A stretch of 64,000 nt of DNA from CBDFKF01 sp965248765 (GTDB taxonomy: Bacteria > Pseudomonadota > Alphaproteobacteria > VGEJ01). Location of the stretch: NCBI GenBank assembly GCA_965248765.1, contig CBDFKF010000004.1:806001-870000 (forward strand), read 5' to 3'. The notes beneath the pieces are model-generated. The model was not told the DNA's origin. It did not search any database and worked only from the letters and a program-made list of their open reading frames with translations. The translations under genes were made by a program, and so were the position numbers. Below, in pieces: positions 9,461 to 17,484 of the stretch (positions are counted from its first letter, which is position 1; every line of letters begins with the position of its first letter).

Positions 9461-10099
9461 TCAGTCACGCCCGGCCATAGTTGTTAGTTTCGCGCAAGCG
9501 TCCTTTAGGCTGGGCAGGGTCGGCCGCGCTGCGCCCGTGATGCGCAACAGATCGTCGAACGTCGGATCGTTGGCGAGCAATGCCGCGCCGATGACCAGGA
9601 GCGCGTCGATCTCGTCGCGGTCGAGCGACCAGCTCGTATCTATGGCCTGGAAGTTCCGTCGGCAGGTGTCGTCGGCGATAGCGTCGAAGTCGACCGAGAC
9701 GAGGGCTGTATTCCGCGCCAAAGCGTGAAAGCGCTCGGCATTGCGGGGATCCGCGAGGGCAAGCTGACGAAACTCATCCAACAGCAGTTGGCGCAACTGC
9801 TGAGCCGTCCCTGCGGTGGCGCGATCGATTGGCGCGCTGATCGAAGCCAGCAGCATGCTGAGCATGCCGGGCGTTGCCGCCGATTGATCCAGGCGCGACG
9901 GCGCGAACGAGCGCGCATTGACCACGACGAAGATCAGCTTCGTGACACGGCCGCTATCAATGTGACCGAGAAAGGAGGGTTGTGTGTCGCGTGTGGTCAG
10001 CATCCGGTGCGGCTCGAAGATGCCGAGGTTGTCGGCGATGCCGCCATCGAGCAGATGGATATACCGCTTCTGCACGCCTTTGGCCGCGTGTGTGGCCGG
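9461..10099 (-). pseudogene. Patatin-like phospholipase, C-terminal fragment
   Basis: The minus-strand frame carries YIHLLDGGIADNLGIFEP, the DGG segment holding the catalytic Asp of bacterial patatin-like phospholipases. About 190 further residues follow. The N-terminal part with the oxyanion DGGG and GxSxG serine motifs is absent: reading upstream, a TAG lies at 10100-10102 and the next gene is in the opposite direction. Only roughly the last third remains, with no convincing start codon (a GTG at 10075 is possible). It is probably inactive for lipid hydrolysis. Its cut end is about 50 bases from the first STAS gene, so a rearrangement breakpoint may lie near 10.1 kb. Confidence 0.7.
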
Positions 10100-10156
10100 C
10101 TACCAGACGGACATGGGATGTAATTCGAGGGGGGGCGACCCCGGGAGACGAAGACG

Positions 10157-10495
10157 ATGGACGTTGCGACCGAACGGCATGACGATGTTCTGTCCGCCGA
10201 CGTGGGTGGGCGCATCGACGGCTCCAATGTCGGCCAGTTCGAGGAGGCTATCAGAACTGCGATCGAGGAAAGCGACCGCGCCGTGATCATGGACTTTGGG
10301 AAGCTGGTATATATCAGCAGCGCAGGCCTTCGCGCCGTCCTGTTGACGGCCAAGTCCCTCGACAGCCGTGACGCCAAGTTGTTGCTTTGCTCGCTTTCGG
10401 ACCCGATCCGCGAGGTCTTCGAGATAAGCGGTTTTGACAAGATCCTGCCCATTCACCCTTCCCGGGCCGAAGCTCTCTCATCCCTGGGCGGCTGA
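10157..10495 (+). CDS. STAS-domain protein (anti-sigma factor antagonist-like)
   Basis: 112-residue single STAS-domain protein of the SpoIIAA/RsbV type. The conserved phosphorylatable serine lies in YISSAGLRAVL around residue 50, and the C-terminal half (IREVFEISGFDKI) is standard for the family. In partner switching, a HATPase kinase phosphorylates this serine and a PP2C phosphatase removes the phosphate; both partner types are encoded at 15.3-16.9 kb. The start is ATG with GGGAGACGA upstream. It is followed by a second STAS gene after a 151-bp gap, so it may have its own transcript. Confidence 0.88.
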   Translation: MDVATERHDDVLSADVGGRIDGSNVGQFEEAIRTAIEESDRAVIMDFGKLVYISSAGLRAVLLTAKSLDSRDAKLLLCSLSDPIREVFEISGFDKILPIHPSRAEALSSLGG

Positions 10496-10646
10496 TACCG
10501 GATATACCGGTCGCTTGTAGCGCCCGCCTGGAGCGCGACGAAGTGGTCCGGGATCGGGAATATCCCGTTGCGAACCACCCTTTCGCACGCTAGTTTCGAC
10601 GTACTAGGTCGAACATGTATTTTCTATTCGGAGATAACCGAGCAGT

Positions 10647-11003
10647 ATGCTGAACGTTACGGAAGAAAAATCTGCCTCTGTGACCATCGTTTTGATCGAC
10701 GGTCGTGCCGACGGCGTGACAGCGCCGGATCTTGAAGACCGAATCGGGAAGATTGTCGAACGCGGCGATGTCGATGTGTTGCTCGATTGTAAAAAGATGG
10801 AATACATCAGCAGCGCCGGGTTGCGTGTCCTTCTTGTGGTTGCCAGAAAATGCGAACAGAACTGCGGCAAGCTGTCGATTTGTGCGCTGCAGGCCGATTG
10901 TAAATCGGTCATCGAAATCGGCGGGTTTGAAACGGTAATCGATTGTTATGACACACGTGAAGCTGCTCTCGCGGCCGCAGCGCAGCGGGGCGCCACATGC
11001 TGA
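10647..11003 (+). CDS. Second STAS-domain protein, coupled to GPP34
   Basis: 118-residue STAS-domain protein with the serine motif YISSAGLRVLLVV. It differs appreciably from the first STAS protein; for example it has five cysteines, mostly in the second half (CEQNCGKLSICALQADC). Its last codons overlap the GPP34 start (ATG at 10997, stop at 11001-11003), so the two are very likely translated together. A phosphorylation-controlled antagonist acting on, or with, the GPP34 protein is the simplest reading, but no direct target is visible. Base composition here looks less GC-rich than the first 9 kb. Confidence 0.87.
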   Translation: MLNVTEEKSASVTIVLIDGRADGVTAPDLEDRIGKIVERGDVDVLLDCKKMEYISSAGLRVLLVVARKCEQNCGKLSICALQADCKSVIEIGGFETVIDCYDTREAALAAAAQRGATC

Positions 11004-11653
11004 CATTTGCGGAAGAGATTTTGTTGCTGATGCTGGATGACGAGGACGGTTCATTTCTACCGGTTCGAGAAAGCGCTGTAGAATATGCCCTCGCAGGCGC
11101 TGTATTGATGGACTTGGCGTTCTCGAACCGGATCGACACCGACCCGGGTCAGCTCGTGCTTCTGGACAACAAACCGACCGGTCACCCGGTCCATGACAGA
11201 GTACTTGATCGCGTTGCGAGTTCGTCCGAGGCCAGAGGCACGAAGACCTGGATCCAGACAATTGCCCGATTTGAATCTGCGGATATCAGGAACCAGGCTC
11301 TTTCCAGCCTGATTGACAAGAATATTCTCGAATCACAGGAGGAAAAATTCCTGTGGGTCTTTCGCGCACGGCGATATCCGACGATTAATGGGCGCACGGA
11401 ACGCGAAGTGAAGCGGCGCATTACCGGTGTCCTGCTGTCCGAAGCGGTGCCGGACCCCAGGGATGTTGCAATCGTCGGTCTGGCCGATGCCTGCGATCTG
11501 TTGCGTGAGGTGTTTTCCGACCGGGAGATCAACCGGATACGCCCCCGCATTGATAAGATCCGCAACCTGGATCTCCTCGGTCGCGAGGTTAGTGGCGCCA
11601 TCCTGGAAATCCAACGTTCGATCTCCATAGCAATGATGCATGCACCGCACTGA
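10997..11653 (+). CDS. GPP34 (GOLPH3-like) family protein
   Basis: 218-residue protein matching the GPP34 fold family, known in eukaryotes as the Golgi phosphoprotein GOLPH3/Vps74. FAEEILLLMLDDEDGSFLP matches the start of the domain, ALAGAVLMDLAF the following helix, and FRARRYPTINGRTEREVKRR plus VGLADACDLLREVF the C-terminal half. By eye alignment the tryptophan used by GOLPH3 to bind PI4P is Leu here and the Arg of its LRG segment is Ala, so phosphoinositide binding is not expected. There is no signal peptide or membrane segment. It overlaps the upstream STAS gene by 7 bases. Bacterial GPP34 proteins have no settled function that I know of; the partner-switching context is the main clue. 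Confidence 0.85.
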   Translation: MLTFAEEILLLMLDDEDGSFLPVRESAVEYALAGAVLMDLAFSNRIDTDPGQLVLLDNKPTGHPVHDRVLDRVASSSEARGTKTWIQTIARFESADIRNQALSSLIDKNILESQEEKFLWVFRARRYPTINGRTEREVKRRITGVLLSEAVPDPRDVAIVGLADACDLLREVFSDREINRIRPRIDKIRNLDLLGREVSGAILEIQRSISIAMMHAPH

Positions 11654-11742
11654 AACACCGACCGGCATTTCCCCTCGGGTATCCTCAGATAATTTCCAAT
11701 CAGCTCGACTCGAGCGGATACGGTTTTTTGCCGACCTGATCG

Positions 11743-11907
11743 ATGTCAACCATCGGTCTCGAAGGTGCTGACGGGGAACACGATGCGAAGCTCGCGCTTT
11801 GCTCGCTCTCGGCCTCGATCAGGGAGGTCTTTGAATACAGTGGCTTCGACAAGATCATTCCGGTCTATGACTCCCGGGCGGAGGCACTGGCATTTCTGGC
11901 CGGCTAG
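11743..11907 (+). pseudogene. C-terminal fragment of a third STAS domain
   Basis: A 54-codon frame starting ATG and ending TAG. It encodes DAKLALCSLS, IREVFEYSGFDKII and SRAEALAFLAG, which match the C-terminal half of the STAS protein at 10.2 kb at about 30 of 41 positions. The N-terminal half with the phosphoserine motif is missing, so this is a remnant of a duplicated STAS gene. Its last 53 bases run antisense to the 3' end of the histidine kinase gene, and both frames are intact in the overlap. It may mark an old deletion between duplicated STAS genes. Confidence 0.75.
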
Positions 11908-14113
11908 CGGGCCGGCCGTCGCCTTGGGCAGTCGGGCTCGGCGGCGCCACGGGCAACCGGACGGTCATTTCGGTGAACGCGCCCGGCTGGGACTCGACCT
12001 TGATTTCGCCCCCGTGCTGGCGCACGATGTCGTTAGAGAGGGCAAGGCCGAGTCCGGTGCCTTGGTCCGGCGGCTTGGTCGTGAAGAACGGGTTGAATAT
12101 CTTATCGATGACATCGGGTGGTATGCCGCTTCCGTTGTCGCGGATGCGGACCTTGATACCGTCCGCCGTGCGTCGGGTGGCGAGGGTAAGCGTGGGCTCG
12201 TAATGGCCCTCTTCGGGCGCAGAGGAATCGTAACGTGTTTCAGGGTTGGCCTCGGCGGCACGCCGCTTCTCGTCGGTCGCCTGGCAGGCATTGCTGACCA
12301 GGTTCAGAAAGACGCGTCCCATGTCCTGCCGAATGACGTCAAGCGTTCTTACTGACGGGTCGAAGTCCTCCTTGATGTCGAGGCGGAAGTCCGAATCGCT
12401 TGCCCGCGCGCTGTGATAAGCGAGCCGGGCGTGCTCCTCAAGCAGGGCGTTGATGTCCGTCGGCTGCCGCTCGCCCGAGCCCCGCCCCATCATGAGCATG
12501 TGGTGCACGATCTGGTTAGCGCGTTCGCCGTGTTCGCGGATGCGCTTGAGGTTGTCGGTAACGTCACCGGCGATCTCGTGGATCAGTGCGCGCCGGTCCC
12601 CATCCTTTTTGTCATCCCGCTCGCGGAGAACCGCGCGCAGCTCTTCCAGGAGTTCCTCCAACAATTCCTCCGATACCTCCGAGAAATTCTTGACGAAGTT
12701 CAGTGGGTTCCTGATCTCATGGGCCACGCCCGCCGTGAGCTCGCCGAGCGCCGCCAGCTTCTCGCGCATGACGATCTGATCCTGCGCCCGGCGCAAATTG
12801 GCGAGTGCGTCTTCGAGTTGTTCGTTCTTACCTCTGAGTTCTTCGGCCAGCTCCTCGACCAGGTTCAGGCGTTGGACCTCCAGCGCGTGGCGGCGAAAGA
12901 CCTCAAGGGCCGCGGCCATGTCCGCGACCTCGTCCCGCCCGTCGATCTCGACCTTGGCTTCGAGATCGCCACCGGCCATGCGCCGCATCCGGTCCGACAG
13001 CCGCCCCAGACGGCGCAGCAGCACGCGGCCGACGAACAGCCAGGTGATCAGCGCCGCCCCGACGACGCTGATCACACTGAGCGCGAGCAGGAGGTTACGC
13101 CCGGTGAGGATCGCCTGCGACGAGGCGCGGGCGGCGTCCCGTGCGTTCGCACGGGACGCGCTCACCAGACCTTCAGCCTCGGCCACCAGCTCGATGGCGA
13201 GATCGTGATTGGATGCGAGAAGGTTTGTCTGGCGCTCGACGAGTGCGAGCTCCCGCTCGCGCAAATCAAAGCCTTGTTGCAGCGCGAGACCCAGCTCGAA
13301 GAGCCGGGCGAAGGCGGGGGCGACCCTGTCGCGGAGCGTGGCGGTTCCGAGGGCCGACAGGCTGCGCTCAATCTTGCCGGCGGCGGACTCGAAGCGCTCG
13401 CGTAGCGGTTCGAGCAGGCGCGCGTCGGAGAGGTCGAAAGCACTCGCAAGAAGCTGGATCGCGATCGTGGCATTCGCCTGCAATCCGGCCATGTGGCGGT
13501 AGCGGGTGAACGCCTCCTCCGACAGGTGCAGCGTGCGTGGCGCGGGCTTCTCGCCGAGGTCCCGATAGCCGGTCATGGCGTAGAACAACTGGTCGTCGAT
13601 AGCGGGAATCAGGGCGTCGGTGAGTTCATTTTGCAGCACCGAAATCTCGGCGCGGAGCGTTTCGCTGCGCTCGGCCAGCGAGAAGCGCTCGGCGACCGAG
13701 TCCTCGATGGCTCTGACGTTAGCGATCAGAGCGTCGCCCTGGGTGCGAATGCGCTCGAAGCGCGCCGCGTCCGCGCCTTGCCGCGTCAGGACCGCCACCT
13801 GTGCCTCGAAGGCTCGCCGATCCTCGGCGATGCCCGCGGCGATGCGGGCGAAATCTTCCGGTGTCGCCGCCGCCGTCAGTCGCGGCGCCGCAGCCACGAG
13901 AGCGCCGCTTTGCTGCGCCACGCCGAAGGCCGCCGCCATCTCAGGAACGCTGCCTTCGTTCACCCGGCTCTGGAGGTCACCAACCCGATCGAAGGAGAAC
14001 CAGCCGACCAGACTCGCGATGACGGTGAGCGCGACGGCGCAACCGATCCCCAGATAGAGCTGGGTCGAGAGTCGGAAGCGGCTTTCGAGCAGCCGTCTCG
14101 CCCAGGCGGTCAT
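11855..14113 (-). CDS. Membrane sensor histidine kinase with HAMP domain
   Basis: 752-residue kinase. A membrane helix at about 17-40 is followed by a roughly 300-residue periplasmic, largely helical sensor region and a second helix at about 338-362. HAMP comes next (RMRRMAGGDLEAKVEIDGRD), then a coiled coil, the H-box VAHEIRNPLNFVKNF (His near 465), the N-box NLVSNACQAT and the G-boxes RDNGSGIPPD and GTGLGLALSNDIV. The start overlaps the stop of the binding-protein gene by four bases (ATGA), so the two are probably co-translated and may interact in the periplasm. No receiver domain is fused; the REC-PP2C protein of the same operon is the likely phospho-acceptor (inference). It is the last gene of the operon and converges on the STAS/GPP34 genes. 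Confidence 0.92.
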   Translation of the reverse strand: MTAWARRLLESRFRLSTQLYLGIGCAVALTVIASLVGWFSFDRVGDLQSRVNEGSVPEMAAAFGVAQQSGALVAAAPRLTAAATPEDFARIAAGIAEDRRAFEAQVAVLTRQGADAARFERIRTQGDALIANVRAIEDSVAERFSLAERSETLRAEISVLQNELTDALIPAIDDQLFYAMTGYRDLGEKPAPRTLHLSEEAFTRYRHMAGLQANATIAIQLLASAFDLSDARLLEPLRERFESAAGKIERSLSALGTATLRDRVAPAFARLFELGLALQQGFDLRERELALVERQTNLLASNHDLAIELVAEAEGLVSASRANARDAARASSQAILTGRNLLLALSVISVVGAALITWLFVGRVLLRRLGRLSDRMRRMAGGDLEAKVEIDGRDEVADMAAALEVFRRHALEVQRLNLVEELAEELRGKNEQLEDALANLRRAQDQIVMREKLAALGELTAGVAHEIRNPLNFVKNFSEVSEELLEELLEELRAVLRERDDKKDGDRRALIHEIAGDVTDNLKRIREHGERANQIVHHMLMMGRGSGERQPTDINALLEEHARLAYHSARASDSDFRLDIKEDFDPSVRTLDVIRQDMGRVFLNLVSNACQATDEKRRAAEANPETRYDSSAPEEGHYEPTLTLATRRTADGIKVRIRDNGSGIPPDVIDKIFNPFFTTKPPDQGTGLGLALSNDIVRQHGGEIKVESQPGAFTEMTVRLPVAPPSPTAQGDGRPASRPEMPVPPPGSHRPE

Positions 14114-15297
14114 GGCTGCGCAGGGGGCCGAAGTGTCTCGATCGGGTGGTAACGGCCATCGCTGCCGATGACGGTGAGGAATACGGCATCGGAGCCCTGA
14201 TTATCGTCGGCGCCATAGCGAAGCTCAAATTCACCGAGGTCGATGACCTCGGCGCGGCGCAGACTATCGAGAAAGCAGGATCGGTCGACCGCGCGGCCAC
14301 AGCGTTCGAGGGCGTAGATGGCCAAGCGACCAGCCAAGTAGCCTTCGAGGGAAACGAAGCCGGGATCGGCCTCGGGCGCATGGGCCGCCAGGGCACGGCG
14401 ATAGGCAGCGACGACAGCGGGCCCGTCGCCGCTCGGGAAGGGCACCACCTGGGTCACGAAGACCCCGGCGCCGGCGGTGCCGAGCTCCCTGGCCAATGCG
14501 TTGCTACCCACAAAGGAGATGGTCATGAAGACGGGATCGAAACCCGTGTGCCGCGCCCAGGTGATCAGCGCGGCAACTGGCTCGTAGGCGCCGATCAGGA
14601 TTACCGCTCCGGGGTCCCCGCCGCGCAAGTCGAGCAGCGCCGTCTTGACGGCTGTGGTATTGCGCGGATAGACCCCGATCGCCACCGGCTCCAATTCACG
14701 CCGCTTGAGGGCACGTTGGATGCCGCGATAGCCCGCCCGGCCGAAGGAATCGTCCTGATACATGACGGCGATGCGGTCGATGCCGAGGTCCCGGATCAGG
14801 TGGGCTACCATTTCCTCGGTCTCCTGGTAGTAGGAGGCACGCAGGTTGATCACGTTCCGCCATCTGGCGTCACGCAGGAAGGCGGCACCGGTAAAGGGTG
14901 CGACGTAGGGAACGCCCGCGTCCGCAGCGATGGGCGTGGTGGAGCGCGAGGTCGGCGTGCCGACGGCGCCGATCAACGCGAAGACGCCTTCCTCTGTGAT
15001 CAACCGGCGGGTGTTGGCGATGGCGGCTTCCGGTTCGTAGGCGTCGTCAAGGGATCGAAGCGCGAGCCGGCGTCCGTGAACACCGCCGCGCCGGTTCGCT
15101 TCCTCGAAGGCCAGCTCGATCCCGAGCCGCATGTTCTCGCCCAGATCTTGGGCGGGGCCGCTGAACGCGGCGGACTGGCCAAAAAGAATCTGCTGGTCGG
15201 AAACCCCGGAGTCTTCCGCCCACGCCGACGCGGCCGCCGAGAGGGCGACACACGCCGCGATCAGCATGGCGCCGCACGGGCGGCGCGCCCGCCTCAT
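14110..15297 (-). CDS. Periplasmic binding protein, Leu/Ile/Val type, probable sensory input
   Basis: 395-residue type I periplasmic binding protein. A signal peptide (MRRARRPCGAMLIAAC..., cleavage near ASAWA) precedes a ligand-binding fold with ILFGQSAAFSGPAQDLG, TPTSRSTTPIAADAGVPYV and YQDDSFGRAGYRG. The ATG at 15297 overlaps the previous stop by four bases; an upstream in-frame start would add 26 residues lying in that gene. No permease or ATPase gene accompanies it, and it sits between an RsbW-like gene and a histidine kinase gene. A role as ligand receptor for the kinase, rather than transport, is therefore the likeliest (inference). The ligand is unknown. Confidence 0.88.
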   Translation of the reverse strand: MRRARRPCGAMLIAACVALSAAASAWAEDSGVSDQQILFGQSAAFSGPAQDLGENMRLGIELAFEEANRRGGVHGRRLALRSLDDAYEPEAAIANTRRLITEEGVFALIGAVGTPTSRSTTPIAADAGVPYVAPFTGAAFLRDARWRNVINLRASYYQETEEMVAHLIRDLGIDRIAVMYQDDSFGRAGYRGIQRALKRRELEPVAIGVYPRNTTAVKTALLDLRGGDPGAVILIGAYEPVAALITWARHTGFDPVFMTISFVGSNALARELGTAGAGVFVTQVVPFPSGDGPAVVAAYRRALAAHAPEADPGFVSLEGYLAGRLAIYALERCGRAVDRSCFLDSLRRAEVIDLGEFELRYGADDNQGSDAVFLTVIGSDGRYHPIETLRPPAQP

Positions 15298-15716
15298 CCA
15301 TTCCTCCGCTTGAACAAAGTCAGGCGGTTTCTGTCCTGTTCCCGCCGGTAACGCACCTCGTCCATCAGGGTGCACACCAGATGGACGCCAAGGCCTCCCG
15401 GGACGCGGTCCTCGAGCGCCGAGTCCAGGTCAGGCGGGTGGGCGTCGGTCAGTGGATCGAATGGCCGCCCGTCGTCCGTGATCTCGATGGTGAGCGCGTC
15501 GGCCTTCGAGGTGAGCTCGATCTCGATTTCGTGGCTCCGGCCATCGTCGTGCCCGTGGTTCAGGATGTTGATCCCCAGCTCTTCCAGGACCAGCTTGATC
15601 TGGAAAACGAGATCGGGGGGCCAGCCTTCCGCCTGTGCCAGATTCTCGACGGCCGTGTCGAGGCGCCGGAATTCATCGGGCCTGGTTTCGATACGGAGAG
15701 AGAGCGTCGCACTCAC
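15294..15716 (-). CDS. RsbW-like ATP-binding protein (HATPase_c)
   Basis: 140-residue stand-alone GHKL ATPase of the anti-sigma/serine kinase type. Recognisable parts are LVLEELGINILNHGH (N-box with the Mg-coordinating Asn), ITDDGRPFDPLT and GGLGVHLVCTLMDEVRY (G-box). Such proteins phosphorylate STAS antagonists on serine or switch between partners. It overlaps the genes on either side by four bases, giving fixed stoichiometry with the REC-PP2C protein and the binding protein. No sigma factor gene is nearby, so the final output partner may not be a sigma factor. Confidence 0.88.
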   Translation of the reverse strand: MSATLSLRIETRPDEFRRLDTAVENLAQAEGWPPDLVFQIKLVLEELGINILNHGHDDGRSHEIEIELTSKADALTIEITDDGRPFDPLTDAHPPDLDSALEDRVPGGLGVHLVCTLMDEVRYRREQDRNRLTLFKRRNG

Positions 15717-16915
15717 CCGTCCGCCCCGGCGAGGTAGAGTGTCAGACAGGTGACGTCGTCGGACTGGGGCGTGTCGCCGGCAAAGGCATTCACGGCCTCG
15801 AAAACCGCCATGTTTGCGTTCTCGGCATCGCGCGGCGGCGCGCCCTCGAAGACGTGGCGCAGGCGCTCGATGCCGAACAGCTCGCTCTTGTCGTTCTCGG
15901 CCTCGGTAACGCCGTCGGTATAGAACACGACCGCGTCACCGGGCGCGAGGTCTATGGTGCCTTCCCGGTAGTCGATATCGGGCATCAACCCGAGAGCGAG
16001 TCCATCGGTTAGGGGCAGCTTGGTCGAGGCTCCGTCGGCGTGAACGACAAGGGGCGGGTTGTGGCCGCCATTGGCATAGACGAGCGTCCTGTTTGTCGGG
16101 TCGAAGACCCCGTAGAACACGGTGACAAACATCGTGGCCTCGTTGTCTTCGTAGAGCAGGCGGTTGACCTCACGCAGCACCGTGCCCGGACCGTCGTTGC
16201 TGACGGCCGCGCCCTTGAGCTGCGTCCGACAGGACATCATGAAGAGGGCGGCGGGAATCCCTTTGCCCGAGACATCGGCGATCGCTAGACCGATCCGGCC
16301 CTTGTCGAGGGTGACGACGTCGAAAAAGTCACCGCCCACCTCGCGGGCCGGTTCCATGCTCGCGAACACCTGATAGTCGGGACTCTCGGGAAACGCAGTG
16401 GGCAGGATCGACTGCTGCATCTTGCTTGCCACGTCAAGCTCGTTCTGCAGTGCGATCAGCTTATCCCGCGATTCGACCGCCTCGCGCCACGCAACGAGAT
16501 GGCACAAGGTTCGCTCGATGGTGACCCGCAGATCTTCGAAGTCGATCGGCTTGGTGATGAAGTCGAAGGCGCCTCGATTCATCGCCGTGCGGATATTCTT
16601 CATGTCACCATAGGCCGAGATGATCACGGAATGGATATTGGGATCGATACTCGGGATCTTCTCGAGGAGCGTAAGGCCGTCCATTTGAGGCATGTTGATG
16701 TCCGAAAGCACGATGTCGATGCCGCGGTCTTCGCTCAGCCGCTCGAGAGCCTCGATACCGTTGCGCGCGAAGACGAAAGTATACTGGCGATGGCGAATCT
16801 CGCGCCGCATGCGTTGCAGCACCAGCCGTTCGAGATCGGGCTCGTCGTCCACGACAAGGATCTTGCAGGGAACCGTACCGACTGAATGCGCTTCGTCGCT
16901 GTGGTCTAGTGTCAT
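15713..16915 (-). CDS. Response regulator fused to PP2C (RsbU/SpoIIE-type) phosphatase
   Basis: 400-residue fusion. The N-terminal receiver domain (about 17-135) has the acidic pair VVDDEPD, the phospho-accepting Asp near residue 72 in LSDINMPQMDG and the conserved Lys in ITKPIDF. A short coiled linker is followed by a SpoIIE-type phosphatase domain with GGDFFDV, IADVSGKGIPAA, GGHNPPL, YTDGVTEAEN and DDVTCLTL, which supply the metal ligands. The family dephosphorylates STAS proteins when the receiver is activated. It is the first gene of a four-gene operon; about 220 bp upstream separate it from an IS3-type element, so that element may affect the promoter. Confidence 0.93.
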   Translation of the reverse strand: MTLDHSDEAHSVGTVPCKILVVDDEPDLERLVLQRMRREIRHRQYTFVFARNGIEALERLSEDRGIDIVLSDINMPQMDGLTLLEKIPSIDPNIHSVIISAYGDMKNIRTAMNRGAFDFITKPIDFEDLRVTIERTLCHLVAWREAVESRDKLIALQNELDVASKMQQSILPTAFPESPDYQVFASMEPAREVGGDFFDVVTLDKGRIGLAIADVSGKGIPAALFMMSCRTQLKGAAVSNDGPGTVLREVNRLLYEDNEATMFVTVFYGVFDPTNRTLVYANGGHNPPLVVHADGASTKLPLTDGLALGLMPDIDYREGTIDLAPGDAVVFYTDGVTEAENDKSELFGIERLRHVFEGAPPRDAENANMAVFEAVNAFAGDTPQSDDVTCLTLYLAGADG

Positions 16916-17202
16916 CGCCTACATACCGTTTTCGCCGTCGGATGTGTCCATTGGTTCATCACCGACGACGGCTGGCGCGATAGAATTGGGCTCTTGACCA
17001 ATTGCTTGCCGAATGTGGTGATCATTTGGACGTGCGCACAATCATACCGAAGTGGTTCGGTGGATACGATTCCGCGCCGGCGCGCCCCCGACCGCAGCAC
17101 CTGCGTCAGGGGATTCTCGATCGAAACCCGCTCTGGTGAGGTGGCCCCGGAAAATCGGACAGGTATTTAAGGTGTATTCCCCCGACTGAGGAGGGATACG
17201 CG

Positions 17203-17484
17203 ATGAGCAGGAGACGCAGGTTTTCCGGGGAGCTGAAGGCGAAGATCGCGCTTGAGGCGCTTCGTGGCGACCGGACGCTTCAGGAGATCGCCTCGAAGCA
17301 CCAGGTTCATCCGAACCAAGTGAGCACATGGAAGCGCCAGGCGATCGATGGTCTTGGCGAAGTGTTTTCGAACGGGGGCGAGCGCCGCCGTCGGGACCAT
17401 GAGAGCGAGATCCGTGATCTTCACGCGAAGATCGGCGAGTTGACGGTGGAGCGGGATTTTTTGTCTCGAGGGTCCGGTCGATGA
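17203..17484 (+). CDS. IS3-family transposase OrfA
   Basis: 93-residue helix-turn-helix protein (FSGELKAKIALEALRG, KHQVHPNQVSTWKRQ) followed by a leucine-zipper-like segment (EIRDLHAKIGELTVERDFL). It binds the element ends and multimerises. Its stop overlaps the orfB start as ATGA, and a T TTT TTG slippery heptamer precedes the stop, so OrfAB fusion by -1 frameshifting is expected. Confidence 0.92.
   Translation: MSRRRRFSGELKAKIALEALRGDRTLQEIASKHQVHPNQVSTWKRQAIDGLGEVFSNGGERRRRDHESEIRDLHAKIGELTVERDFLSRGSGR
17457..17463 (+). other. Probable -1 ribosomal frameshift site (T TTT TTG)
   Basis: The heptamer is in X XXY YYZ register relative to orfA codons GAT TTT TTG. A -1 slip places ribosomes in the orfB frame, which is open from here through the orfB start 18 bases downstream. 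IS3-family elements make their active OrfAB transposase this way, more often on A-runs. I did not model a stimulatory hairpin. Confidence 0.6.

Noticed and set aside
12413..13405. 330-codon plus-strand frame opposite the histidine kinase gene
   Set aside because: It lies over the kinase HAMP and dimerisation domains in antisense and shows no protein family pattern.
14146..15351. 401-codon plus-strand frame opposite the periplasmic binding-protein gene
   Set aside because: The minus-strand gene has a signal peptide, conserved motifs and ATGA overlaps on both sides; the plus frame has none.
17046..17061. Small inverted repeat ACCGAA-GTGG-TTCGGT upstream of the REC-PP2C gene
   Set aside because: Six-base arms are expected often by chance in GC-rich DNA; no promoter element could be tied to it.
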